Source of the DNA: Terebella lapidaria | Taxonomy: Eukaryota > Annelida > Polychaeta > Terebellida > Terebellidae | NCBI GenBank assembly: GCA_949152475.1 | Contig: OX424560.1 | Span: forward strand, 39,439,719 to 39,503,718 | Length of the DNA: 64,000 nucleotides | Direction: 5' to 3' | Shown: piece by piece, positions 12,801-24,800 of the stretch | Position numbering within the stretch: position 1 is the first letter of the stretch | How the letters are laid out: each line of letters begins with the position of its first letter | The notes under the pieces: generated by a model | Told to the model about the DNA's origin: nothing | Seen by the model: the letters and a program-made list of their open reading frames with translations, nothing else | Database searches by the model: none | Program-made: the position numbers and the translations under genes

Positions 12801-15800
12801 ACGTACTACTGGAGTAGTAACGGTTCCCGGGAACCGACGAATCGGGCCCCGGGAAGCTGAAAGGCAAAGACAAATCATAACTTACAGCAGAAATAAAGCG
12901 AAGCAAACGAAGATCCTGATCTTCCCGCTTCTGTAACGCCTGCTTGTAACGGGACTTTGCACTAGAACTAGCTGAAGGGGTAGGGGGAGCAGGAGAGGGC
13001 TTAGCCAAACGCTCTTGCTGTACCGCACGAAGTCCGCGAAGATAATCTGACCAGTCGTCAACGGACCACGTAGCACACATCCCACAAACAGCTGTAGGTC
13101 TACAGAGTTCTCTACACAACCAGCAGTTGTGATGCTGCTCCCACCTTGGGAGAAATTGCTTACAGCCCGCGCACTTCATCTGCAAAAACAACATGCAATA
13201 CAGACGAAGCGATGGGCGATAATAGGGGAAAGTACAGTAACCGTGGAGGTTTTACCAATTCCCCCAAGAAAAACTCTACAAAACTAGACTAAACTACTGT
13301 AGCAGCACACAGTACGCTAAAGTAGACTGAAAAACTCCAAGAAAATCCAAGGAAATCCGTGGAGCAAGAATAAACTCCAAAAAGAAAGCCTGAAGTAAGA
13401 TCCTCTGTCTGCTGAGAAAACCAGGGACAAAGGTAATGGCGGTTCCGGGGGAACAGTTTCGTCAAGAAACATTTCTCAGAGACCACTGCGGCAGTCAGGT
13501 TTCGTCAAGAAACCTTTATGAATGACTGCTGTCTGAGGGGCATAGAACGACTAGTTTAAGAGAGTTTGCCATTAAAAAATTTAATGGCATTATTACCCTC
13601 TTTTTTGAAAGCCAGGTAAGATTACCCAAGAGTGTTTATTATAGAGGTCAAAGTGTGGACATAAATATAACGTCCGTTTCGCTCTACGACGCACCGTTCC
13701 CGAAAAAAATTTCGGGTCAAGGTCAAAGTTCATCCATAATACCCCTTAGACAAGTTTGTCTAGGGCGACGAGTCCGAAAATAACGTCCGTTTCGCTCTAC
13801 GACGCACCGTTCCCGAGATATCGACGAAAACGAAAAATGTCGACTCGGCAAAAAAATTTCAGGTCAAGGTCAAAGTTCATCAATAATACCCATTAGACAT
13901 GTTTGTCTAGGGCGACGAGTCCGAAAATGACGTCCGTTTCGCTCTACGACGCACCGTTCCCGAGATATCGACGAAAACGAAAAATGCCGACTCGGCAAAA
14001 AAATTTCGGGTCAAGGTCAAAGTTCATCCATAATACCCCTTAGACATGTTTGTCTAGGGCGACGAGTCCGAAAATGACGTCCGTTTCGCTCTACGAAGCA
14101 CCGTTTCCGAGATATCAACGAAAAATGCCGACTCGGCAAAAAAATTTCGTGTCAAGGTCAAAGTTCATCAATAATACCCTTAAGACATGTTTGTCTAGGG
14201 CGACGAGTCCGAAAATAACGTCCGTTTCGCTCTACGAAGCACCGTTTCAGAGATATCGACGAAAACGAAAAATGCCGACTCGGCAAACAAATTTCGTGTC
14301 AAGGTCAAAGTTCATCCATAATACCCTCAAGACATGTTTGTCTAGGGCGACGAGTCCGAAAATAATGTCCGTTTCGCTCTACGAAGCACCGATTCAGAGA
14401 TATCGACGAAAACGAAAAATGCCGACTCGGCAAAAAAATTTCGGGTCAAGGTCAAAGTTCATCCATAATACCCCTTAGACAAGTTTGTCTAGGGCGACGA
14501 GTCCGAAAATAACGTCCGTTTCGCTCTACGACGCACCGTTCCCGAAAAAAATTTCGGGTCAAGGTCAAAGTTCATCCATAATACCCCTTAGACAAGTTTG
14601 TCTAGGGCGACGAGTCCGAAAATAACGTCCGTTTCGCTCTACGACGCACCGTTCCCGAGATATCGACGAAAACGAAAAATGCCGACTCGGCAAAAAAATT
14701 TCGGGTCAAGTCTCTACGACGCACCGTTCCCGAGATATCGACGAAAACGAAAAATGCCGACTCGGCAAAAAAATTTCGGGTCAAGGTCAAAGTTCATCCA
14801 TAATACCCCTTAGACATGTTTGTCTAGGGCGACGAGTCCGAAAATGACGTCCGTTTCGCTCTACGAAGCACCGTTTCCGAGATATCAACGAAAAATGCCG
14901 ACTCGGCAAAAAAATTTCGTGTCAAGGTCAAAGTTCATCAATAATACCCTTAAGACATGTTTGTCTAGGGCGACGAGTCCGAAAATAACGTCCGTTTCGC
15001 TCTACGAAGCACCGTTTCAGAGATATCGACGAAAACGAAAAATGCCGACTCGGCAAAAAAATTTCGGGTCAAGGTCAAAGTTCATCCATAATACCCTTAA
15101 GACATGTTTGTCTAGGGCGACGAGTCCGAAAATGACGTCCGTTTCGCTCTACGATGCACCGTTCCCGAGATATCGACGAAAACGAAAAATGCCGACTCGG
15201 CAAAAAAATTTGGGGTCAAGGTCAAAGTTCATTCATAATACCCCTTAGACATGTTTGTCTAGGGTGACGAATCCGAAAATGACGTCCGTTTCACTCTACG
15301 AAGCACCGAAGCAGAGATATCGACGAAAACGAAAAATGCCGACTCGGCAAAAAAATTTCGGGTCAAGGTCAAAGTTCATCAATAATACCCATTAGACATG
15401 TTTGACTAGGGCGACGAGTCCGAAAATAATGTCAGTTTCGCTCTACGACGCACCGTTTCCGAGATATCGACGAAAACGAAAAATGCCGACTCGGCAAAAA
15501 AATTTCGGGTCAAGGTCAAAGTTCATCAATAATACCCCTTAGACATGTTAGTCTAGGGCGGCGAGTTCGAAAATAACGTCCGTTTGCTCTACGACGGACC
15601 GTTTCCGAGATATCGACGAAAACGAAAAATGCCGACTCGGCAAAAAAATTTGGGGTCAAGGTCAAAGTTCATCCATAATACCCCTTCGACATGTTTGTCT
15701 AGGGCGACGAGTCCGAAAATAAGGTCCGTTTCGCTCTACGACGCACCGTTTCCGAGATATGCAGGATGCCTCAAGGATGACTCAGCAAAAAATTATTTCG

Positions 15801-18800
15801 ACCTCTAGGTCAAAGGTCGTTTGACGTATCGATCCCAAAATCAATAGGGTTCTTCCCTGTTGATATATAAACCTCCGTGCAAAATTCTGCAACTATTGCC
15901 TGAATATTTTTCGAGTTATCGTCCGGAAACCAAGTTTCAAGATCATCCTCGATTTCATCCTCAAGGACCTCACGGACCTCGGAGCCGGATCAAAAAAAAT
16001 AATACACCCTAGAGATGTTTGTCTAGGGCGACGATTCCGAAAATAACGTCCGTTTCGCTCTACGATGCACGGTTTCTGAGATATGCAGGAAGCCTCAAGG
16101 ATGAATCAGCAAAAAATTATTTCGACCTCTAGGTCAAAGGTCGTTTGACGGATCCCAAAATCAATAGGGTTCTTCCCTGGTGGCATATGAACCTCCATGC
16201 AGAGTTCTACAACTATTACGTAAATATTTTTCCAGTTATCGTCCGGAAACCAAGTCTCAGAATAATATTATTAGCCTTGATTTCATCCTCACGGACCTCA
16301 CGGACCTCGGATCCGGCTCAAAAAGAATAGGGTTCTTCCACATATCATTTCTGACTTGTGGTGAAAATTTGACGAGGATCCGTCAAGGCAATCTAAAGTT
16401 ATCGTCCGGAAACCAAAAGTGGCGGAAGAAGGAAAAAAAAAAAAAAAATTCTGCTAAAACCATAAAGGCATTTCTGCCGAAATGCCTTAATTATTCCTAA
16501 ATCCCAATCATCACTGAAGGGTTCAGTTTCGATTGCTGCCAATATTGAATAAGTTCTAAATGCCTTAATAAGTCAGCAATATGAACTAATTTAGATGAAT
16601 ACTATAACTTATCTATACTGGACAAAGCTTTTCCCAGCAAATTTCCCCAAATCCTGAAAGTGTGAGTGGAAAGACAGATGGCTTAAATACACCAGACGGC
16701 AACTGATGACATAATCTTATCACGTCATGAATTGGGGATACAAGTATGACAAGGCAGTATGAAATACGTGTATGTAGTGTGTAAAATACAACAGGCAACT
16801 CATAAATTGTTGTGTACATTTCAAGTGAAAACCTGTTCTATGGAAGCCAGAACAAATTAGAAAAAAACCTGCACAATATATTCAAAAGGAAATGTCGTTT
16901 TGTTGCTCACTAGTTATCCATCATTGAGGCCGATAGAAATTTGAAGAAAAATTATCTAAAAATATTGATTTAACACTGCTAAATGCCCAGGATTGTATGT
17001 GTGTGTTAATGTAAAGTTTCGTGGAAATGCTACCCGCACGCGGACACTAAACAAAGTCTTAACACAACATGGCCTTACCTTGTAAGTGGCCATCATGGAT
17101 GGTCGGTGTCCAGATACTTTCATACATGTCTCCAGACTCGGGTTCAGACGAACAGGTCTGTTTGTGTAAAAATATTATGTTAAATATATTGAACAAAAGA
17201 TTTCAGCATCAATTTTCCAGTGAATACACATTTGTACATATAGCCGAAGTAATAGTACAATGTATTTTATTGATCGTTATGTCCTATAAAGCGGTAAAAT
17301 ATTGACAGGAAGTTTTAAGTTATTAAAACCAGTATTTATTACACACTTACCTCTATAATAAACACTTTGGGTAATCTTACTTGGCTTTCAAATAAGAGGG
17401 AAATCGTGCCATTAAATTTTTAATGGCAAACTCTCTTAAACTGGTCGTTCTATGCCCCTCAGTCAACAGTCATTCATAAAAGTTTCTTGACGAAACTTGA
17501 CTGTGTCAGTGGTCACTGAGAAATCTTTCTTGACGAAGCTGTTCCACCGGAACCGCCATTACTTTGTCCCCCAAAAGGTTAGGCTGGGGAGGCGGGAGGG
17601 AACATGACCGTGTTTATTATAGAGGTAAGTGTGTAATAAATACTGGTTTTAATAACTTAAAACTTCCTATTTATGTCCACACTTTGACCTCTATAATAAA
17701 CACTTTGGGTTATATCAGAATAACCACAGGAGGTGGGCTAACCCCTCTCCCACGTCAATGAACATCATTGAGGCATAGAACGCACATATTCAGTTGAGCA
17801 TGAAGTTACTATTAAATTGAGTTTAATTTCGCCCTGTAGTAATTCGTTGAGGGTTTAATACCCCCGACGAGTAATTAACAATTAGTTTAATAACATGGGC
17901 GAGTAACGAACATGAACAATAAAGAATAGTACCTGGGTAAGAGAGTGAAGTCGTAGAGGTGATTCCCCCGCAGTTGTCTTGCTGTCGGCGGGACAACTCA
18001 AAATTTCTTTCACCCAAATAAGAGGGACAACCAGAATCTCCGAGACGACCCGTCCACTAGAGATGTGCATATATACACGTGCAGTCCCTTATGTACATCA
18101 TTTACAGATGGACCTTATGCTGCGCGGCCACCACGGGTCCAAGGCGGTAGCCGGAGTCGTCCTGCCAGGTCAGTTCCCTGCAGTAGAAGGAAACAAACGT
18201 ATTGTTAGAGGCCCAAGTGCAGGCCTGCATGACATCGGACAATGCAACATTATTCATGAACGCGAGAGACGACGCGAGCGCTCGCACATCATGAGCCTTC
18301 ACGCGGAAGGAGCCCGAAGTCTTAGTTTTGGATTTTTCATAGCAGAACAGGACGCATTTCTTAACCCAGGACGAAATCGTTGCCGGTCTGATATCTTTAG
18401 AAAATTTCTTCTTAAAGGCAACGAAAAGCAAACGTTTCCCGACATGGAGCTCCCTCGTGCGATCAACGTAGATGCGCAAGGCTCTAACGGGACACAGTTT
18501 AGCATCTTCCTCCAGGCCCGGCCCCAACGAAGAGGTAAGGGACGGGATAGAAAAGGACATAGACGGGGTATGAGCTAGCTGAGTCTTAGCCAGAAACGAA
18601 GGGATAACTCCGAGAGTAACCGCGGAGCCATCTTCCTTCCAAAGAACTTTGGAAAAGTCAAGAGCATGAAGCTCACTTCTCCTCTTCCCCGAAGCTAAGG
18701 CCAGGAGGAACACTGTCTTGAACGTAAGGAACTTAAGCGACGCTCTCTCCAAGGGTTCAAACGGATCAGAGAGAAGACAATTTAGAACGAGCGATAGATC

Positions 18801-21800
18801 CCAGGTCGGGACGGGATTCCTCAACTTGGGTCTCTCCACCACAAAACTATTCAACAAAGCGGACAAACTTGCATCCTGACCGAAATCAACCCCCGTTTTA
18901 GGTTTAATAGTTTTGGCAATCGCAGTCCTATAGCCTGCGAGCGTAGAGGGGGCTTTCCCCTCCTTGAACTTCTCAAGGAGAAACTCGGAAATCACAGGAG
19001 CAGTGACCTTGAAAGGACTAACCTTCCGGCCACGGCACCAAGCACAGAATCTCGTCCACTTGGATTGGTAGACTGCCAAAGAAGATCGTCGATTAGTTCG
19101 GGCGATCCTAGCTGACACCTCTCTTGAAAAGCCCTTCTTTCGGTAACATCGCTCGACAAGAGCCACGCGTGTAGCTTGAGCGTGCCCGGGGCTTGATGAA
19201 AGCGATCTGACCGCGGCTGTTTTAACAGATCCGACCGGTCTGGTAGTGGAACTGGGCTGTCCACCAACAACTCCAGAAGGTCCGGGAACCACGACTTCTG
19301 TGGAAGTTGTGGGGCAATGAGAATCATCCTGCTGCGATGAGCCTTGAACTTGGCTAGAACCTTGTCCAAGAGAATGGCAGGAGGAAAGGCATAAAGAAAC
19401 ATCCCGTCCCAATCTAGGGACATCGCGTCGACCGCCCATGCTTGATCGTCTGGGATCGGGGACACAAACGTCGGAAGCTTGGTATTCCACCTCGTGGCGA
19501 ACAGATCCACTGCAGGTCTGTCCCACATGTGACAGATCGCCCGGAATACTACCGGAGACAACGACCACTCCGTGGCCTGAATCTGGCCCCGACGAGACAA
19601 ACGATCGGCCCACACATTCATATAACCGGGAATGTGCCGGGCCCTGAGCGTAATCCGGTGGTGGAAGCACCAGGTCAGCATCTCCACCGTCAACAAACAC
19701 AGGGACATGGACTTGGTCCCGCCCTGCTTGTTGACGTAAGCCACGACCGTTGAATTGTCCGTGGCGAGCAAAACCACCTGGTCTGAGAAGTGGTGCTCCC
19801 AATGCTGAAGCGCGAGAAACACTGCCCTCATCTCCAGCACATTGATATGGTCGTCCTGCTGTGACCGAGACCACCGACCCGAAATCTCTTGATCGTCCCA
19901 GTGAGCTCCCCATCCCTCCATACTGGCATCCGTAAAGAGATGCCTGGAGGGAGGAGGCGGACGGAATGGAGCGCCCCGAAACAAATTGGCCGGGTCCAAC
20001 CACCATCGCAGGTCTCGAACGACCTGGTCTGACACGTGAACCAACTGGGCCATGTCCCCCGTTGCCTGCGACCAGTTGGCATGAAGCTGCAACTGGAGGG
20101 ACCGCATATGCAAGCGACCTAGAGGCACCATCTTCTCGGTCGCCGCTAATGTACCGATCAGAGACTGCCAACGCGAGGCTGGCTGAGGAACCCTGGTTAA
20201 GAAACCGCGGGACTGCTCTGATAACTTTGACCGACGTTCCTCCGTCGGGATAACATAACCGGAGGTAGTCCGAAATCGATACCCCAAGAAAACGAAGTCT
20301 TGACGAGGAGATAAATCGGACTTTTTTTGATTGATTTTGAAGCCCATGGACTGACACAAATCCACAACCCACTGGGCCTGACGAAGCAAAGTTTGAGGGC
20401 ACTGATGCCTGATCAACCAATCGTCGAGATACTGGTAGATCACAATGCCGTTCCGATGGGCCAACACCTGTAGCTCCCGAACGCACATCGTAAAGATCCA
20501 AGGGGCGGTGGACAGACCGAAAGGCAACGCCCGAAACTGCCACACCTGGCCCTGATAAAAGAACCTGAGGTATTTTCTGACGGACCTCCTCATAGGCACG
20601 TGAAAATAAGCATCCTTGAGGTCGATTGTCACGACCCAAGCCCCTAAGGGCATAGCCGACCTTACCACCTCCGCCGTCTCCATGGTGAAGGTGGGAATAA
20701 GCAGATAACGGTTGAGAGCGGAAAGGTCTATCACCGGCCTCCAACCGCCCGAAGCCTTCGGAACTACAAACAGGATACTGTAAAACCCCGGGGAGCTGCC
20801 CGAAACTGGTTCTACCGCTCGCTTTTGAATCATGGCCGAAATCTCGTCTATCAGCGCCTGACGCCTTTCCGGGTCGTGAGGCAACGAAAAAACCCTTGGA
20901 GTGAGCGTCAACGGAGGAAACTGTTCGAACCGTAGACCGAACCCCCGACGCAAGGTGGAGACGATCCAAGGACTGGCTCCTAGGTCTCGCCAACGAGGCC
21001 AAAAACCTCCTAGTCGCGCGCCGACAGGCTCGTTTATATCCAAGATATTTACTGGAGCGAGTGAACTTGGAGACTCGACCAGACGTGGGGGTCCCACGAG
21101 AGAAGATGAGGGTATTACCTGACTTCTTAGCCCCTGCTGGCTTTGCTGGGCTAGCTGGACGTCCGCGACCGCGACCTCCACGTCCACGCTGCCCCCCTCG
21201 CTGACCGCCTGCAGGGGCCCCACGAAAGGGCCGGTCCAGGGCCTTGCCTTTACCGCGCCCTACCGCTGAGGACCCAGCACCAGAGGAAGCTGACTGCTGC
21301 TGCTGCTGTGGGCGCTTACGCTGCTGCTGCTGCTGTAAAAGCATGCGGGACCATCTCTCCATAGCCTTAGACTGCATAAGGGAAGCGTCCGTCGAGGCCT
21401 TAGCCCGGTCCCGCTCCTCTTGACGAGACTTGAGGGCATCCACCTCGAGGTGAGCGTCCACAGGGAAGAGAAAAGGAGAGGCGGGCCCAGACTCCGGGAG
21501 AACTGGATGACCACGGAGCTTAGCCAGCAACTGGTCAGGGACCTTCAAGTCCAGACGCTGGATCACGGAATCCCTCCGCCAAAGCTCCGATGTCCACCAG
21601 GCCGTGCAATCTAGGGAAACCTTATCCGCCACAGCCTTTCCCAACGACTGTAAGAGTCCAACAGAGCCATGGAGCACATCTGCGAGTTCAGAGCGATCGA
21701 GGTTCTCATTGTCCATGACCTGCTCATAACACGACGTCGTAGCCAGCGTGAGAGCATGGACCATCCAATCCATCGATGAATCCACGGCCACGCCCAAACG

Positions 21801-24800
21801 TAAAGCAGCCTGGAAATCCGTCAACTGATTCCACGGGAGAGAAACAGTCTTAGGCACAGAGAAAATCTCCTGTTCCTGTAACTTGGAAGGCTCTGCATCC
21901 AGGAGTGACGAAGAGTAAAAATCCTGGATCTTAGGCTTAGCCGGCAAGAGTCCAAGCTGAGGACGGCCACGTTTCGCCGTTTCCTCCACCCTAGCTGCCA
22001 ACATGTTCCGAACACCCGGTGCTACCGGAAAGCGCAAAGCGTCCCTAGGGACCTTGGGCTGCTGGAGATCCCGCTCCGTGAAAGAACGTGCCCGCTTGGC
22101 TGGAGGTGGGGATGTTGACGCCAGGTCCGGCCACTCCTCCCCAGTAAGCCTACGGACGTAATCCAGTTTATCGGCCCACGGGCGCTTAAAAGGATTATTT
22201 GACTCCTCCTCATCCTGGGAGCCGAGATCATCCTCACGGAGGCGCTTGGGACGAACCAGACCCGAAGGACCCGGCAAAGGCACAATGCCATCTTCCCGAG
22301 AGCTGTAGGGCAAATCCACCGAAGACTCCGCAGAAGGAGACGCCGCCGGAGGGGCCTGAAGCCGCTGGACATCAGGAGCCTGGCGCGCCAGGAAAGAATC
22401 CAGCCTGTTCATAACCTCAGCCCTCATGGCTTGCATCTCCGCCTGAAACTCGCCTCGCGATAAAAAATGGGAGGAGACCCCCGGAATCGTGGACAAGGGA
22501 GTGCGGAACGGTGCCGTAGCCACAGACAGCGCAGAAACCGAGGCCGAAGGTGACGCAGACGTAGCCGCCACGGAGGCAGAAGCCGAAGGAGCCGCAGGCG
22601 CAGAATGCGTAGCATCCACTGAACTTGTAGAGGCAGTCGCCTGGGATTCCATTGGAGCCGACGAAGCCGGGGGGTTGGAAATCCCTGGAAGGAGGGGAGA
22701 TGACGGGACCTCCGCACCCTCAAAATCCTCCGCAATCTGCGGGAAGAAACTCACGTTAGAATCAAATGACACAGACTTGCGAGATGATTTGATGGAAGTA
22801 GTAACGCGAGTTTGTGGACGCGAATGCCATTGGTTAACTATAACCCTGGGAGACAGAGGATAGCCGGGCCTAAAACCCGTACCCGCCATTGAGCTCCGCT
22901 GGGATAACGGCCTAGGGGATCCACACCCCGAAACACGGAACAGAGGTGAGGATAAAGGCCGAAACTGGTTCCCGGGAACCGATGCACGGCTCCCGGGAAC
23001 CGGTTCCCGGGTCCCGAGAACCGGTTCCCGGGTCCCGGGAACCGTAGGTACCGAACCAGCCAGAGTGGAGACAGCCGTAGCCGCCGCCGCCCCAGAGGAA
23101 CGTGGCAAACCCAAAGCAGGAAACCGGCCCCCGGGATACGGGTATCCCGAGGCGCCAGACGCCTGAAGTCCACAAATTGAGACGTTGACGGAATTGAACC
23201 TACGGGTAGAGGACACCGAAGGCCGCATCCGAACGGAGCTCAATGCCAGGTAACCGGGGTCTATGGGCATGTTTCGGCCCCTTGCCCGGCTACCCTCAGG
23301 CGGGACAGGGTTAGAGTTAACCAATGTCATACACGAAGTATGAATTGAAAAACTCGCGGTACTACCGCGGTAGTACTGGTTCCCGGGAACCGGCAAGCCG
23401 GGTCCCGGGAACCGAGGAAGGCTGAAAGAAGAGCATAAATCATTACTCACAGCAGAAATCAAATGCAGCAAAGATAAATCCTGCTCCTCACGCTTCTGTA
23501 TGGCCTGTTTATGTCTAGACCTAGCGCTAGAACTAGCCGAGGGACTTGGAAAGGGCGGGAGAGGTTTACTCATCCTTTCTTGTTGAACGGCTCTAAGACC
23601 ACGCAAGTAGTCCGACCACTCGTCGACCGACCAACTCCCACACAGACCACAAGTCGCCGTTGGCCGACACAAAGATCTGCACATCCAGCAGGAAACGTGC
23701 AGCTCCCATTTCGGCAAAAACTGCTTACAACCCGCGCACTTCATCTGGAAAATTCCAACATGAAAGAATGGGGGCGGGCGATAATTGAGGAAACTAAGTA
23801 ACACTCGAGGAAATTACCAGTTCCTCAACCGAAACTAAACTAAACTACTCTAAACTACAGTAGCTGTACGAAGTACACTAGACTGTGAAGAAATTCCGTT
23901 GGAAAAACGATCGTATTCCAAGAGAAAGAGTGAAAACTCCAAATTTGAAAGCCTAGCAAGATCCTTTGAACTGGCGCCAAAACCAGGGACAAAGGTAATG
24001 GCGGTTCCGGTGGAACAGCTTCGTCAAGAAAGATTTCTCAGTGACCACTGACACAGTCAAGTTTCGTCAAGAAACTTTTATGAATGACTGTTGACTGAGG
24101 GGCATAGAACGACCAGTTTAAGAGAGTTTGCCATTAAAAATTTAATGGCACGATTTCCCTCTTATTTGAAAGCCAAGTAAGATTACCCAAAGTGTTTATT
24201 ATAGAGGTCAAAGTGTGGACATAAATATAACATTCCATGACAACATTTTGTTCATACATATGTGTACCTGTTTGTTTTTGCTGCCCCTAATGCAGCCAGT
24301 GCTGCAAAGTGACCCGAAGAAGCGATCTTTCCACCAAACCCACCTCCAACTCGTGGAACAGATGACAGCACACTGGAACAAAGAAAGCATCACGGATTAA
24401 AACTTTCATGAAATCACAACTACACTGTATATTTCAGTTTGAACATATGAGAGACTATGAGAGACTATCACTCAATATACAGATAAAAAAAAAATTATCA
24501 GAATTTATCAAATCCAATTCATCTCCAACATGTATAGATTACATATCTAGTAATCTTGAGAATAAAATTCATATATTCATTAATAAAATTATTTGTCCCA
24601 TTGCTTTGTCCCATTGCATATTACTAGCAAGTAAATCTGTTGTATTTAAAACCATTTGGTAATACACCGTGGAGTATAACCTGCTAGCGTGGATCCCGAG
24701 GGTGTCAGCGACAGAGGACTGTATCAACGCCGGGTACTGATTGGACGACCAGACTTCATAACGATCCTCGTGAGGGACTACGAAACAGCCCTACAACATA

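Larger units (their letters stand above)
6795..13667 (-). mobile_element. DIRS-type tyrosine-recombinase retrotransposon E1
   Basis: A 6.87-kb element with inverted terminal repeats (6795-7059 and 13423-13667), an internal complementary region (7099-7200), a gag-to-recombinase frame and a nested RT frame. DIRS elements replicate through a circle that the tyrosine recombinase integrates, without target-site duplication. Here the target is recoverable exactly: GTCCGAAAA on the left and TAACGTCCG on the right rebuild an ordinary satellite monomer with no duplication. Both frames are intact and recombinase and RT catalytic residues are present, so it may be active. Confidence 0.95.
6028..16490 (-). 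mobile_element. Helitron/Helentron-like element A carrying a satellite array
   Basis: Read on the minus strand, the 5' end near 16490 is a perfect hairpin (AAGGCATTTC, GGCA, GAAATGCCTT) followed by poly-T and the TTTCCGGACGATAAC block. The middle is a 147-bp satellite array. The 3' end is a hairpin AAGGC..GCCTT followed by GACGT and CTAG (6028-6031) before host T. The layout of end hairpin, central tandem repeats and 3' hairpin is that of Helentron-associated non-autonomous elements. DIRS element E1 interrupts it at 6795-13667; without E1 it is about 3.6 kb. Confidence 0.6.
17308..24227 (-). mobile_element. DIRS-type tyrosine-recombinase retrotransposon E2
   Basis: A 6.92-kb relative of E1 with the same plan: ITRs 17308-17570 and 23986-24227, internal complementary region 17610-17709. 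It is flanked by ATTGACA on the left and TAACATTCC on the right, with no target duplication. It lies in the oxidase intron between exons 19 and 20, with its right end only 40 bp downstream of the exon 19 border. Both frames are intact with catalytic residues kept. Its encoded proteins are clearly diverged from E1, so it is a separate family member rather than a recent copy. Confidence 0.95.

Noticed and set aside
14050..15248. Open frames of 142 codons in the satellite
   Set aside because: Periodic translation of 147-bp monomers with no start context and no independent homology.
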